NCBI GenBank assembly: GCA_036732565.1 | Contig: DAINCF010000441.1 | Span: 1-6,188 of the forward strand | DNA length: 6,188 nucleotides | Source of the DNA: JAIVJN01 sp036732565 | GTDB taxonomy: Bacteria; Acidobacteriota; Vicinamibacteria; Vicinamibacterales; UBA2999 | Direction: 5' to 3' | Shown: one piece after another, positions 1-6,065 of the stretch | Numbering within the stretch: the stretch's first letter is position 1 | Layout of the letters: the number at the start of each line of letters is the position of its first letter | Notes under the pieces: model-generated | Databases searched by the model: none | What the model saw: the letters and a program-made list of their open reading frames with translations, nothing else | Told to the model about the DNA's origin: nothing | Position numbers and translations under genes: made by a program

Positions 1-391
1 CTTGCTCCACGACCGCCGCGGGCGCCAGCTCGAAGTCGACCGCGCGCTCGGCGGGAATCGTGATCTCCCGCGACTCCGCGCCAAAGCCCGTCGCCGCGAT
101 GGCGACGATGTAGCGTCCAGCGGGAAGGCCGGTGACGCGGAACAACCCGTCACGGGCGGTGTCGACGAAACGCTCCAACGCGGAGTCGAGGGCGCGCACC
201 GAAACCGTCGCGCCGGCGACGACCGCGCCGCTCTGATCGCGCACCGCGCCCTGCAGCAAGGTCGACGACGCCGGTTGCGCGGCAGCCGGAGAAACACCCA
301 CGACCGCACAGAACCCACAGACCGTCAACAGCATGCTGATGCTGAGAACTGATCTCAACTTCGCCGGCACATACGAATGGACTGTCTTCAC
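1..391 (-). CDS. Secreted protein with carboxypeptidase-regulatory-like domain, probably a TonB-dependent receptor (partial)
   Basis: Only the first 130 codons are present; the 3' part lies beyond the left edge. The start is a GTG at 391, chosen because AGAGGA lies 5 bases upstream and the start falls 10 bases after the preceding stop codon. An internal ATG at 334 is the alternative. The N-terminus has a basic stretch (residues 2-13), a hydrophobic core (about 15-33) and a small-residue end PAAAQ near 35-39, so it is a Sec signal peptide with cleavage close to residue 38. Residues about 44-125 form one carboxypeptidase-regulatory-like beta-sandwich, with the typical GAVRDQSGAVVAGATV opening, the FRVTGLPAGRYIV strand and the closing FELAPAAVVEQ segment. 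In Acidobacteriota such domains often precede the plug of TonB-dependent outer-membrane receptors, and the VVEQ segment resembles the run-up to a TonB box. Its place at the end of a siderophore operon fits a second receptor. The plug and barrel are not visible, so other secreted or cell-surface proteins remain possible. Confidence 0.72.
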   Translation of the reverse strand, partial: MKTVHSYVPAKLRSVLSISMLLTVCGFCAVVGVSPAAAQPASSTLLQGAVRDQSGAVVAGATVSVRALDSALERFVDTARDGLFRVTGLPAGRYIVAIAATGFGAESREITIPAERAVDFELAPAAVVEQ

Positions 392-396
392 CGCAT

Positions 397-402
397 TCCT
401 CT
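397..402 (-). promoter_or_regulatory. Ribosome binding site deciding the GTG start of the partial downstream gene
   Basis: AGAGGA read on the minus strand sits 5 bases before the GTG at 391 and shares its first base with the TAA stop of the dioxygenase gene. An ATG lies between the site and the GTG but is followed after one codon by TGA, so it cannot be the start. The arrangement suggests translational coupling to the preceding gene. Confidence 0.6.
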
Positions 403-1082
403 TAGAGCTCGGCCCAGCGCCGAAGCAGGTTGTGATAGATGCCCGTCAGCTGCACGGCGGACGGGTGGTCCGGCAGATCTTGATTGACGCGACGAATGGC
501 GGAGTCGAGATCGAACAGCAGCGTGCGCTGGCCATCGTCACGCACCATGCTTTGCAGCCAGAAGAACGAGCTCACCCGCGCGCCTCGAGTGACCGGCCGC
601 ACGTGATGCAAGCTCGTCGAGGGATAGATCACGAGATGCCCAGGCGGCAGCTTCACGCTGTGCACGCCGTAGGTGTCCTCGACCACCAGCTCGCCGCCCT
701 CATAGTCCTCAGGTGCACTGAAGAAGAGCGTGGCGGACAGATCGGTACGGATGCGATGCGCGGTGCCAGTGACCTGTCGGATCGCGTTGTCGACGTGGGT
801 CCCGAACGATTGGCCGCCTTGGTAACGATTGAAGAGCGGCGGAAAGACGCGCAGCGGCAGCGCCGCCGTGATGAACAACGGATTCTGCTGCAGCGCGTTC
901 AGAATCAGATCGCCGATCTGCCGCGCGGCCGGCGACGCTTCCGATATCTGCTGGTTGTCCTTGGTGCGCGCGGACTGGTGGCCGGCCGTGACCTTGCCAT
1001 CGATCCACTCGGCGCCGTCGAGCACCGCCCTGGCGTGGGCCACTTGCTCGGCCGTCAGGACGTCGGGAATGTGAAGCAGCAT
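402..1082 (-). CDS. piuC: Fe(II)/2-oxoglutarate-dependent dioxygenase, PiuC/YbiX family (PKHD-type hydroxylase)
   Basis: A complete 226-residue protein, almost the length of E. coli YbiX (225 residues) and P. aeruginosa PiuC. The double-stranded beta-helix iron site is intact: H96 and D98 in the GTHVDNA motif, H159 in SLHHVRPVTRG, and R169 a little further on as the expected 2-oxoglutarate carboxylate ligand. EGGELVVEDTYG (128-139) and LPPGHLVIYPS (145-155) are typical prolyl-4-hydroxylase-like core strands, and the C-terminal helical tail (LLFDLDSAIRRV to the end) matches the family. Members are cytoplasmic non-heme iron enzymes whose substrate is not settled. They are repeatedly linked to catechol-type siderophore receptors: ybiX lies next to fiu in E. 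coli and piuC next to piuA in Pseudomonas. Here the start is only 3 bases after the receptor stop codon and no clear Shine-Dalgarno is seen, so translational coupling is likely. The family call is very secure; the physiological reaction is not. Confidence 0.95.
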   Translation of the reverse strand: MLLHIPDVLTAEQVAHARAVLDGAEWIDGKVTAGHQSARTKDNQQISEASPAARQIGDLILNALQQNPLFITAALPLRVFPPLFNRYQGGQSFGTHVDNAIRQVTGTAHRIRTDLSATLFFSAPEDYEGGELVVEDTYGVHSVKLPPGHLVIYPSTSLHHVRPVTRGARVSSFFWLQSMVRDDGQRTLLFDLDSAIRRVNQDLPDHPSAVQLTGIYHNLLRRWAEL

Positions 1083-1085
1083 GAG

Positions 1086-3602
1086 TCAGTACTTCACATC
1101 CGCCGAGATCATCACCTGGCGACCCGGACCGGGAATGTAGTGTCCGCCGCCGACGCGATCGACGTACTCCTCGTTGGCGAGGTTGTTCGCGTTCATCCGC
1201 AGCGTGAGATGGGTGTTGACCTCGTACGAGGCGAGGGCGTTGACCAGCCAGTAGCTCGGCACCGAGGCTGCGTTGGTGGCGTTGCGGAACACGCTGTCCA
1301 TGTACTGCACGCCCCCGCCGACGGAGATCCGCATCGGCAGCGCGTATGTCGTCCAGATGTTGAAGGTCCGCTCCGGCGTCAGCGCGAGGGCGTTGTCGAG
1401 CTCGTCCGCGGTGTTCGACGCGGCGATGTCGCTCTGCAGGAACGAGACGGTGCCGAACGTGGTCCAGCGATCCGTCAACCGACCCGAGACGCCGAGCTCG
1501 ACGCCATCGACGACCAGCTTGCCGGCGAGCACCGTCGGTGGATCGCCGGGATTCAGGCCGGGCGTTCGTGCGTTGGTCTTCTCGGTGCGAAACACGGCGG
1601 CGTTGAACGACGCGCGCGAGTCGGGCGTGTCCCACTTCGTGCCCAGCTCGTAGGTGCGCGTGCGCTCGGGATCGAGATCGACGGTCGCCGTGCTCAGCGC
1701 CAGACCTTCGGCCGACGGGTTGAGCGAGGTGCCGTAACCGAAGTAGACGCTGCCGTTGAACCGGGGCTTGTAGACCCCGCCTGCACGCCAACTGACCATG
1801 CGATCGGTACGGTCCAATTCGGTCAGCTCGCCGGTGGCCGCGACCGACTCGTAGTCCACATCGAAGCGATCCCAACGCAGACCGCCCGTCAGTTCCCAGT
1901 GCTCCGTGATGTTCACGGTGTCGAACGCGTAGACGGCGGCCGAGGTCGCCTCGCCAAGCGTGCGCGCGCCGGTGCGGGTGATGGGGCCGGGATACGGATC
2001 GTCCGGATTCGGGTTGAAGAGATCGGCCTGCGGCGCCGTCGGTCCTGAACGCGCGAAGTTCTCGGACGATTCGGCCGACACCTCCGCGCCGGTGACCAGC
2101 GCATGCTGCAGACCACCCGTACCAAACCGCGCCGTCAGGTTGGTCTGATTCGCGACGATGTCGTCCGTCATGTCGCGCGACTGAAGCTGCCGGTTGATCG
2201 CGGTGCTGGTGTTGACGCTCGCGAAGCGCGGCGCGGTGATCACCGAGTCGCGCTCGGTGGTCCCGTAGCGGGCGAGGTTGCGCAGGCTGAGCGAGCTGGT
2301 GAAGTCGTGGTCCAGCACCACGGTCCCGAGACGCGTCAAGGTGTCTTCGTAGTCGCGATTCCTCAACCCGTAGAAATTGCTCTGATCCACGGGCGGCATG
2401 CCGTTGCTGTACGCCTCGAGCTCCGGGTTGGTGTTCGCCGGCACCCACGGCAAGCCGTACTCGGGAAGGTTGTCCTGGCTCAGATGGAAGTAGCTGAGCG
2501 TGAGACGGGTCGACGTGCCGAGACCAAACGCCAGCGACGGGGCGATGCCCCAGCGCTCGGCGGAGACCGCGTCGCGACTCGGTACCTCGGTATCCGTCCA
2601 CATCGCGTTGATGCGGAAGGCCGCGCCGTGCCCCAGGCCCTCGATCGGCTGGTTGATGTCGAGCGTCGTCCGGCGTGCGCTCGCGTTGCCGACACCAATC
2701 GTGCCGGTGTACGAGTCCACGAGGTTCGGCGCCTTGCTGATCTGATTGATGGCACCGCCCGTGGAGCCGCGGCCGGCGATTGCGGACGAGGGCCCTTTGG
2801 CGACCTCCACCTGCTCCAGGTTGAACGCATCGCGCGAGTAGCCGCCGAAATCGCGCACGCCGTCGACGAACATATCGGTGCGCGCACTGAAGCCGCGGAT
2901 GGTCAACTGGTCCCCGGCCGGCACACCACCCTCGCCCGCTTGGAAGGTGATGCCGGAGACGTTGCGGAGCACGTCGCGCAGTGTGACCGCGCCCTGCTGC
3001 TGCATGACGTTGGCAGGGATCACCGTGATGGTCTGCGGCACGTCGCGCAGCGGTTCGGTGAACTTAGGTGACGCGGCAGACGGCGCTCTGCCGCGCACCT
3101 CGACGGACTGCTCGGCGATGCGAATCTCGAGCGTGAACGTACCGGCTCCCGTCGCGCGCGCGGCCACACCGCTGCCCGCCAGCAACCGGCGCAGGCCTTC
3201 CTCCGCGGTGAAGGTGCCCGAGAGGCCTGCCGTGTGCACCATCGACATCGTGTCCAGCGGGATCTGGACGTCGAGCTTCAAATTGGTCGCGGCTTCGAAG
3301 TGTCGGATGGCTTGATCGAGCGGCCCTGAAGGAATCTCGAACCGCACTGGGGCTTGCGGCTGACCAGCCGCCGCCTGGCCAAAGGCAGCCGCCGAATAGG
3401 ACGTCCGCGGGCGGCGCAGCTCGCGCGCTTCCGCCGGCATCGCCTTCGCGCCGATGGCCGTCGACGCGACCAGCGCCCCCATCACCATCCACGGCGGCGT
3501 ACCCTTGCCTGCCAGCGCAGACTTGCACACCGCAGCCTCAGCGACGATGGCGCGCTTGGGCCGGCGCTTCACCTGCTTCAAGATCTTGACGATGCTTCTC
3601 AT
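1086..3602 (-). CDS. TonB-dependent siderophore receptor with N-terminal STN domain (Fiu/PiuA-like)
   Basis: A complete 838-residue outer-membrane receptor. After an unusually long basic N-terminus (residues 1-36) comes a hydrophobic segment (about 38-52) ending AKAMPAEA, so the export signal has a long n-region. Residues about 87-160 are an STN (secretin/TonB N-terminal) domain, opening FEIPSGPLDQAIRHFE. QSVEV (165-169) is a possible TonB box. The plug runs about 181-290, with LRDVPQTITVIPANVM, TLRDVLRNVSGI, IRGFSARTDMFVDGVRD, FNLEQVEVAKGPSSAIAGRGSTGGAIN. The rest is the 22-strand barrel, closing on an aromatic-ended strand (MISADVKY) suitable for BAM recognition. The plug wording is closest to the catecholate receptors Fiu and PiuA, and the dioxygenase immediately downstream strengthens that reading; the actual ligand is inferred. 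STN domains in such receptors usually signal to an anti-sigma factor for autoregulation, but no sigma/anti-sigma pair is present in the window. The start has GAGGGA 8 bases upstream and overlaps the previous stop as ATGA. Confidence 0.94.
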   Translation of the reverse strand: MRSIVKILKQVKRRPKRAIVAEAAVCKSALAGKGTPPWMVMGALVASTAIGAKAMPAEARELRRPRTSYSAAAFGQAAAGQPQAPVRFEIPSGPLDQAIRHFEAATNLKLDVQIPLDTMSMVHTAGLSGTFTAEEGLRRLLAGSGVAARATGAGTFTLEIRIAEQSVEVRGRAPSAASPKFTEPLRDVPQTITVIPANVMQQQGAVTLRDVLRNVSGITFQAGEGGVPAGDQLTIRGFSARTDMFVDGVRDFGGYSRDAFNLEQVEVAKGPSSAIAGRGSTGGAINQISKAPNLVDSYTGTIGVGNASARRTTLDINQPIEGLGHGAAFRINAMWTDTEVPSRDAVSAERWGIAPSLAFGLGTSTRLTLSYFHLSQDNLPEYGLPWVPANTNPELEAYSNGMPPVDQSNFYGLRNRDYEDTLTRLGTVVLDHDFTSSLSLRNLARYGTTERDSVITAPRFASVNTSTAINRQLQSRDMTDDIVANQTNLTARFGTGGLQHALVTGAEVSAESSENFARSGPTAPQADLFNPNPDDPYPGPITRTGARTLGEATSAAVYAFDTVNITEHWELTGGLRWDRFDVDYESVAATGELTELDRTDRMVSWRAGGVYKPRFNGSVYFGYGTSLNPSAEGLALSTATVDLDPERTRTYELGTKWDTPDSRASFNAAVFRTEKTNARTPGLNPGDPPTVLAGKLVVDGVELGVSGRLTDRWTTFGTVSFLQSDIAASNTADELDNALALTPERTFNIWTTYALPMRISVGGGVQYMDSVFRNATNAASVPSYWLVNALASYEVNTHLTLRMNANNLANEEYVDRVGGGHYIPGPGRQVMISADVKY

Positions 3603-4834
3603 GACGTCGCTCCCTCGAATGAATCAACACGCGCGGCGGCTCGTTGAGCAGCGAGACGCCGGCGCCACGCTAGGAATCTGCGCAAAGACAACGCAAAACC
3701 GGTATAGACAAGGACACACGCGCCACCGGAGACCAGGCCCGCAATCGTCTGTCCAGCAAGCCCGAACGCCTCGCCGGTGTGCGTGAAGCGCGACCACGAG
3801 CGCAGCTGTCGTCCGAGGCTCTGACTCTCGAAGGGCTCCCAGCGAACGACCTCGCCGCCACGGTTCAACGTCAACGTCGATCGCAGCTGCGGCTGCCCAC
3901 CGTCACCGGTGTCGATGGTGAACGCCAGCGGCGCCTTCGGCGTCTGCGGCAGACGCAGGTTGATGCTGCGCCAGCCGTCGACCTGTTGCGCCGCCCGTGT
4001 CCAGACCGAATCGAGTCCGGCGACGAGCACATCGAACGGCACCTGTTCGCGCTGGCCTTCGGCACTTGCGCCCCCAGGCGTGGGGGCGGTTCGCGAACCG
4101 CCCCGACTCGGACCGGAAGGCGCACCGGGCCCAGGTCCCGCTGGCGCCGGCGGCTCCTCGCCGACCATGCGGTAGATCAGGTTGCCGGCCCACGGAAACG
4201 AGATCGGGAACGCGGTGATGACGACGAAAAAGAGCGGTACGCAGGACCAGATGCCGATGACGTTGTGCCAGTTGAAGTCTCGTGGCTTCGCGCGCAAGCC
4301 ACCGCGGAACAACACCACCGCGCGAACACTCGCCCACGTCCAGACGCGCGGCAGCCAGAGGTACATGCCGGAGAGCACGATGAATGCAAACAGGAAGTTG
4401 GACCAGCCGGTGATGAACTTGGCGATCGGCCGGTTCTCGTTCGACATCGCCAGCCACCGATGCCACGAGCGCAGGCTGCTCATGAACGCGCGCATGCCCG
4501 CGCCGCCCTCCGGCAGCAGCTCGCCGGTGTAGGGATTGACTTGCACGCTGCGCTGTCCCAGCGAGACCAACGCCGTCTCGCGCGCACCCGCCCGCAGCGT
4601 GATCCCGGTCACCGGCTGATCGGGCTGGGCGTCGTGGACGCGGGTCAGCAGTTGCTCGACACTCAAGCGTGCGACGCCCGCCGCTGGCGGTGTGACCTCC
4701 TGGCGATCCGCCCAGGCGATCATCTGCCGCTCGTACGTCAGCAGCACACCGGTGAACGACATGATCAAGACGACGATGCCCGCGACGACGCCGGCGACGA
4801 GGTGCGGCCAGAAAATGAACGAACGGAGCGTCAT
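3599..4834 (-). CDS. PepSY-associated four-helix inner-membrane protein, PiuB/FoxB-like, probable siderophore-iron reductase
   Basis: A complete 411-residue protein, first gene of the operon. Transmembrane helices are predicted at about 10-34, 142-162, 191-217 and 363-385. A periplasmic PepSY-type domain lies at about 54-110 (LSVEQLLTRVHDAQ to VNPYTGELL) and a second periplasmic domain at about 265-350. Characteristic family segments are SFTGVLLTYERQM, LRSWHRWLAM, TGWSNFLFAFIVLSGMYLWLPR, FNWHNVIGIW, ISFPWAGNLIYRMVGE and RFTHTGEAFG. Histidines H11, H125, H190 and H352 fall near the membrane ends of the four helices, as expected if two b-type hemes are bound. Characterised relatives such as FoxB of P. 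aeruginosa act as inner-membrane siderophore reductases, so iron release from an imported siderophore is the likely role; this is inference from family and context. A Pro/Gly-rich linker (about 226-262) contains a 22-bp DNA palindrome. No clear Shine-Dalgarno precedes the ATG at 4834. The stop overlaps the receptor start by 4 bases, indicating co-translation. Confidence 0.9.
   Translation of the reverse strand: MTLRSFIFWPHLVAGVVAGIVVLIMSFTGVLLTYERQMIAWADRQEVTPPAAGVARLSVEQLLTRVHDAQPDQPVTGITLRAGARETALVSLGQRSVQVNPYTGELLPEGGAGMRAFMSSLRSWHRWLAMSNENRPIAKFITGWSNFLFAFIVLSGMYLWLPRVWTWASVRAVVLFRGGLRAKPRDFNWHNVIGIWSCVPLFFVVITAFPISFPWAGNLIYRMVGEEPPAPAGPGPGAPSGPSRGGSRTAPTPGGASAEGQREQVPFDVLVAGLDSVWTRAAQQVDGWRSINLRLPQTPKAPLAFTIDTGDGGQPQLRSTLTLNRGGEVVRWEPFESQSLGRQLRSWSRFTHTGEAFGLAGQTIAGLVSGGACVLVYTGFALSLRRFLAWRRRLAAQRAAARVDSFEGATS
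3611..3616 (-). promoter_or_regulatory. Ribosome binding site of the siderophore receptor gene
   Basis: GAGGGA on the minus strand, 8 bases before the receptor ATG at 3602 and inside the last codons of the PepSY gene. It supports the long basic N-terminus of the receptor as genuinely translated, rather than a start at the later in-frame ATG at 3488. Confidence 0.55.
4070..4104. repeat. Palindromic element embedded in the PepSY coding sequence
   Basis: Positions 4083-4104 are a perfect 22-bp palindrome with no spacer; each arm is GGGGCGGTTCG or its complement. It overlaps a second inverted repeat at 4070-4087 (arm GCCCCCA, loop GGCG). On the coding strand the palindrome gives residues about 244-252 (RGGSRTAPT) within the flexible linker between the third helix and the second periplasmic domain. 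Such symmetry is hard to explain by protein constraint. It looks like a small REP-like or MITE-like palindromic sequence that inserted or expanded in frame at a tolerant spot. No copy of the same palindrome was noticed elsewhere in the window. Confidence 0.6.
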
Positions 4835-4931
4835 GGTCGAAACTCGGCAGTAGGAGGAGTCGGCAGTTACGCGCGGCGCGCGCGCAGCGCTGGCAGGGCC
4901 CTAGGGATGCGAGTCATGGTTCGGCTCCGAG

Positions 4932-4960
4932 TTGCGGGGCATGACCCAGCTCCCTACAAT
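4932..4960 (+). promoter_or_regulatory. Possible sigma-70-type promoter toward pxpA
   Basis: TTGCGG at 4932-4937 and TACAAT at 4955-4960 are separated by 17 bases. The -10 hexamer matches five of six consensus positions; the -35 matches only its TTG. If used, transcription would start near 4967 and give a leader of about 160 bases carrying the hairpins at 5026-5117. A single such match in GC-rich DNA may be chance. A second -10-like sequence, TATACC, lies at 5096-5101 without a suitable -35. Confidence 0.25.
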
Positions 4961-5025
4961 GGGCGAGCCGGGCGCGTCATACGCCACGCGTGTGATGAAT
5001 CGGTCTCCGCGACCTCGTTCGGCAC

Positions 5026-5053
5026 CCCGCCGGGTGTGTCCGCACCCGGCGGG
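5026..5053. repeat. Perfect inverted repeat, 11-bp arms (hairpin)
   Basis: CCCGCCGGGTG at 5026-5036 is matched by its exact reverse complement at 5043-5053 around a 6-base loop (TGTCCG). It would form a very stable GC-rich stem in RNA from either strand. No T-run follows on either side, so it is not a standard intrinsic terminator. It stands 4 bases from the next inverted repeat. Confidence 0.6.
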
Positions 5054-5057
5054 ATCT

Positions 5058-5082
5058 CAAGTTGAGACGACGTCTCAACTTG
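5058..5082. repeat. Perfect inverted repeat, 12-bp arms with one-base centre; candidate operator
   Basis: CAAGTTGAGACG at 5058-5069 and its reverse complement at 5071-5082 flank a single A at 5070, giving 25-base dyad symmetry. The left half is itself nearly palindromic (CTCAA-G-TTGAG at 5056-5066), so TCTCAA or its complement appears three times. Length, symmetry and position, 46 bases before pxpA in a divergent promoter region, fit the binding site of a dimeric repressor or activator. No regulator gene is in the window and I cannot assign a family. Confidence 0.5.
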
Positions 5083-5100
5083 CACTGACGGAGTCTATAC

Positions 5101-5117
5101 CCGACCGAAACGGTCGG
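5101..5117. repeat. Inverted repeat just upstream of pxpA, TetR-operator-like
   Basis: CCGACCG at 5101-5107 and CGGTCGG at 5111-5117 flank AAA, directly after a -10-like TATACC and 10 bases before the pxpA start codon. CGACCG/CGGTCG half-sites resemble operators of several TetR-family regulators, but this is only a resemblance. As RNA it would be a 7-bp stem close to the ribosome binding region and could affect translation initiation. Confidence 0.4.
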
Positions 5118-5127
5118 TCAACAGGAA

Positions 5128-5892
5128 ATGCGAATCGATCTCAATTCAGATTTGGGTGAGTCGTTCGGCCCCTGGGCGATGGGCGACGATGCGGCATTGA
5201 TGCCCAGTTTGACGTCGGCAAACGTCGCGTGCGGCTTTCACGCCGGCGACCCCGGCACGATACGCGCGACGCTCGCGCTGGCCGCCACGCACGGCGTATC
5301 GGTCGGCGCGCATCCCGGGTTTCCCGACCTCGCCGGCTTCGGCCGGCGCGAGCTCCACGCCACGCCGCAGGAGGTCGAGGATCTCGTTCTCTATCAGGTC
5401 GCGGCGCTGGCGGGCATGGCGGCGAGTCGCGGGCTGCCACTCGCCCACGTCAAGGCGCACGGAGCCCTGTACAACATGGCCTGTCGCGATCGCGCCCTGG
5501 CCGAGGCGATCGCGCGCGCCGTCGCCGCCGTCGACAAATCGCTCGTGTTGTTCGGCTTGCCCGGGTCCGAGCTGCTCGAGGCCGGCCAGCGCGCCGGCCT
5601 GGCGGTCGCCGCCGAAGCCTTTGCCGATCGCGCCTACAACGCCGACGGATCGTTGACGTCGCGGCGCGTGGTCGGGAGCGTCCTCACCGACCCCGAGGTC
5701 GTCGTCGCTCGCGCCCTGCGGATGATCGCCGACGAAGAGGTGATCGCCCTCGACGGCTCGGTCGTGCACCTCCGCGCCGAGACACTGTGCGTGCACGGTG
5801 ATACACCTGGCGCACCCGCGCTGGTGAGACACCTCCGAGCAGCTTTGGAGCAAGCGGGCGTCCGCGTCGTTCCACCCCACACAGTTCTGTAA
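5128..5892 (+). CDS. pxpA: 5-oxoprolinase subunit PxpA (LamB/YcsF family)
   Basis: A complete 254-residue cytoplasmic protein, close to E. coli PxpA (244 residues). PxpA works with PxpB and PxpC in ATP-dependent conversion of 5-oxoproline (pyroglutamate) to glutamate, removing a damage product of glutamine and glutamate. Family motifs occur in order: MRIDLNSDLGESFG (1-14), SANVACGFHAGD (30-41), VGAHPGFPDLAGFGRR (59-74), HVKAHGALYN (107-116), LPGSELLEAG (144-153), EAFADRAYNADGSL (163-176) and LCVHGDTPGA (220-229). The conserved Asp, Asn and His residues of these motifs (D4, N6, D8, H38, H62, H107, H111, H223) line the presumed active site of this NodB-like TIM-barrel-type fold. The ATG at 5128 fits the family N-terminus exactly, yet AGGA at 5123-5126 is only one base away, an unusually short spacing. 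pxpB and pxpC are not adjacent on either side, so the partners must be encoded elsewhere. A strong terminator lies about 175 bases downstream. Confidence 0.95.
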   Translation: MRIDLNSDLGESFGPWAMGDDAALMPSLTSANVACGFHAGDPGTIRATLALAATHGVSVGAHPGFPDLAGFGRRELHATPQEVEDLVLYQVAALAGMAASRGLPLAHVKAHGALYNMACRDRALAEAIARAVAAVDKSLVLFGLPGSELLEAGQRAGLAVAAEAFADRAYNADGSLTSRRVVGSVLTDPEVVVARALRMIADEEVIALDGSVVHLRAETLCVHGDTPGAPALVRHLRAALEQAGVRVVPPHTVL

Positions 5893-6065
5893 GCCCGTTC
5901 ATCAGTTTCGTTGGACGAACGCACCTCGACCACTCGAGAATCAGCGGATTTTTGGCGGAAATTGCTCCGGCACGGAGCTTGCGGCTACCGAATTCGTCGC
6001 CAGTCTGTTGTTTGCGGCAGGGTGCCGTGAATGCTGGGGGGAGCCAGGCTGGCGGCAACTTTTTG
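5893..6065 (+). other. Non-coding stretch with several short hairpins before a terminator
   Basis: There is no ORF with protein-like features. Three short perfect stems are visible: GCTCCG/CGGAGC at 5964-5978 (loop GCA), CGGCA/TGCCG at 6015-6027 (loop GGG), and GCCAG/CTGGC at 6042-6052 (one-base centre, so not a hairpin by itself). Together with the terminator that follows, the stretch could be the 3' untranslated region of pxpA, a small RNA, or a leader for a gene beyond the right edge. I recognise no known riboswitch or RNA family. Confidence 0.3.

Larger units (their letters stand above)
4835..5127. promoter_or_regulatory. Divergent intergenic regulatory region between the iron-uptake operon and pxpA
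   Basis: These 293 bases separate the two divergent starts and must contain both promoters. The left part (4835-4950) is GC-rich and shows only a short direct repeat TCGGCAGT at 4844-4851 and 4860-4867. The right part holds three perfect inverted repeats, listed separately. Scanning both strands I see no AT-rich GATAAT-type Fur box and no convincing promoter for the leftward operon, although the genes it drives are of the kind normally repressed by iron. No ORF in the region has recognisable protein features. Confidence 0.6.

Noticed and set aside
351..358. GATCTCAA occurring at 351-358, 5053-5060 and 5137-5144, suggesting a shared regulatory motif
   Set aside because: Two of the copies are inside coding sequence (the signal peptide of the partial gene and the start of pxpA), and an 8-base word recurring three times is not strong enough evidence.
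333..2048. A 571-codon open frame on the plus strand opposite the dioxygenase and receptor genes
   Set aside because: Its translation is low-complexity, rich in Arg, Gly, Val and Ala with no domain. It lies antisense to two genes with unmistakable family motifs, so it is a GC-driven shadow.
709..2601. A 630-codon minus-strand frame overlapping the receptor in another phase
   Set aside because: The Arg/His/Gly-rich composition and absence of any domain show an out-of-frame reading of the receptor and dioxygenase.
4852..4857. AGGAGG, a perfect Shine-Dalgarno-like sequence on the plus strand
   Set aside because: No start codon at suitable spacing opens a protein-like frame. It lies between two short TCGGCAGT repeats just upstream of the leftward operon.
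5026..5053. The GC hairpin as an intrinsic terminator for either direction
   Set aside because: No T-run follows the stem on either strand.
3779..5065. A 428-codon plus-strand frame opposite the PepSY gene and running into the intergenic region
   Set aside because: It is Arg/Asp-rich without motifs or signal sequence, and antisense to a well-supported membrane protein.
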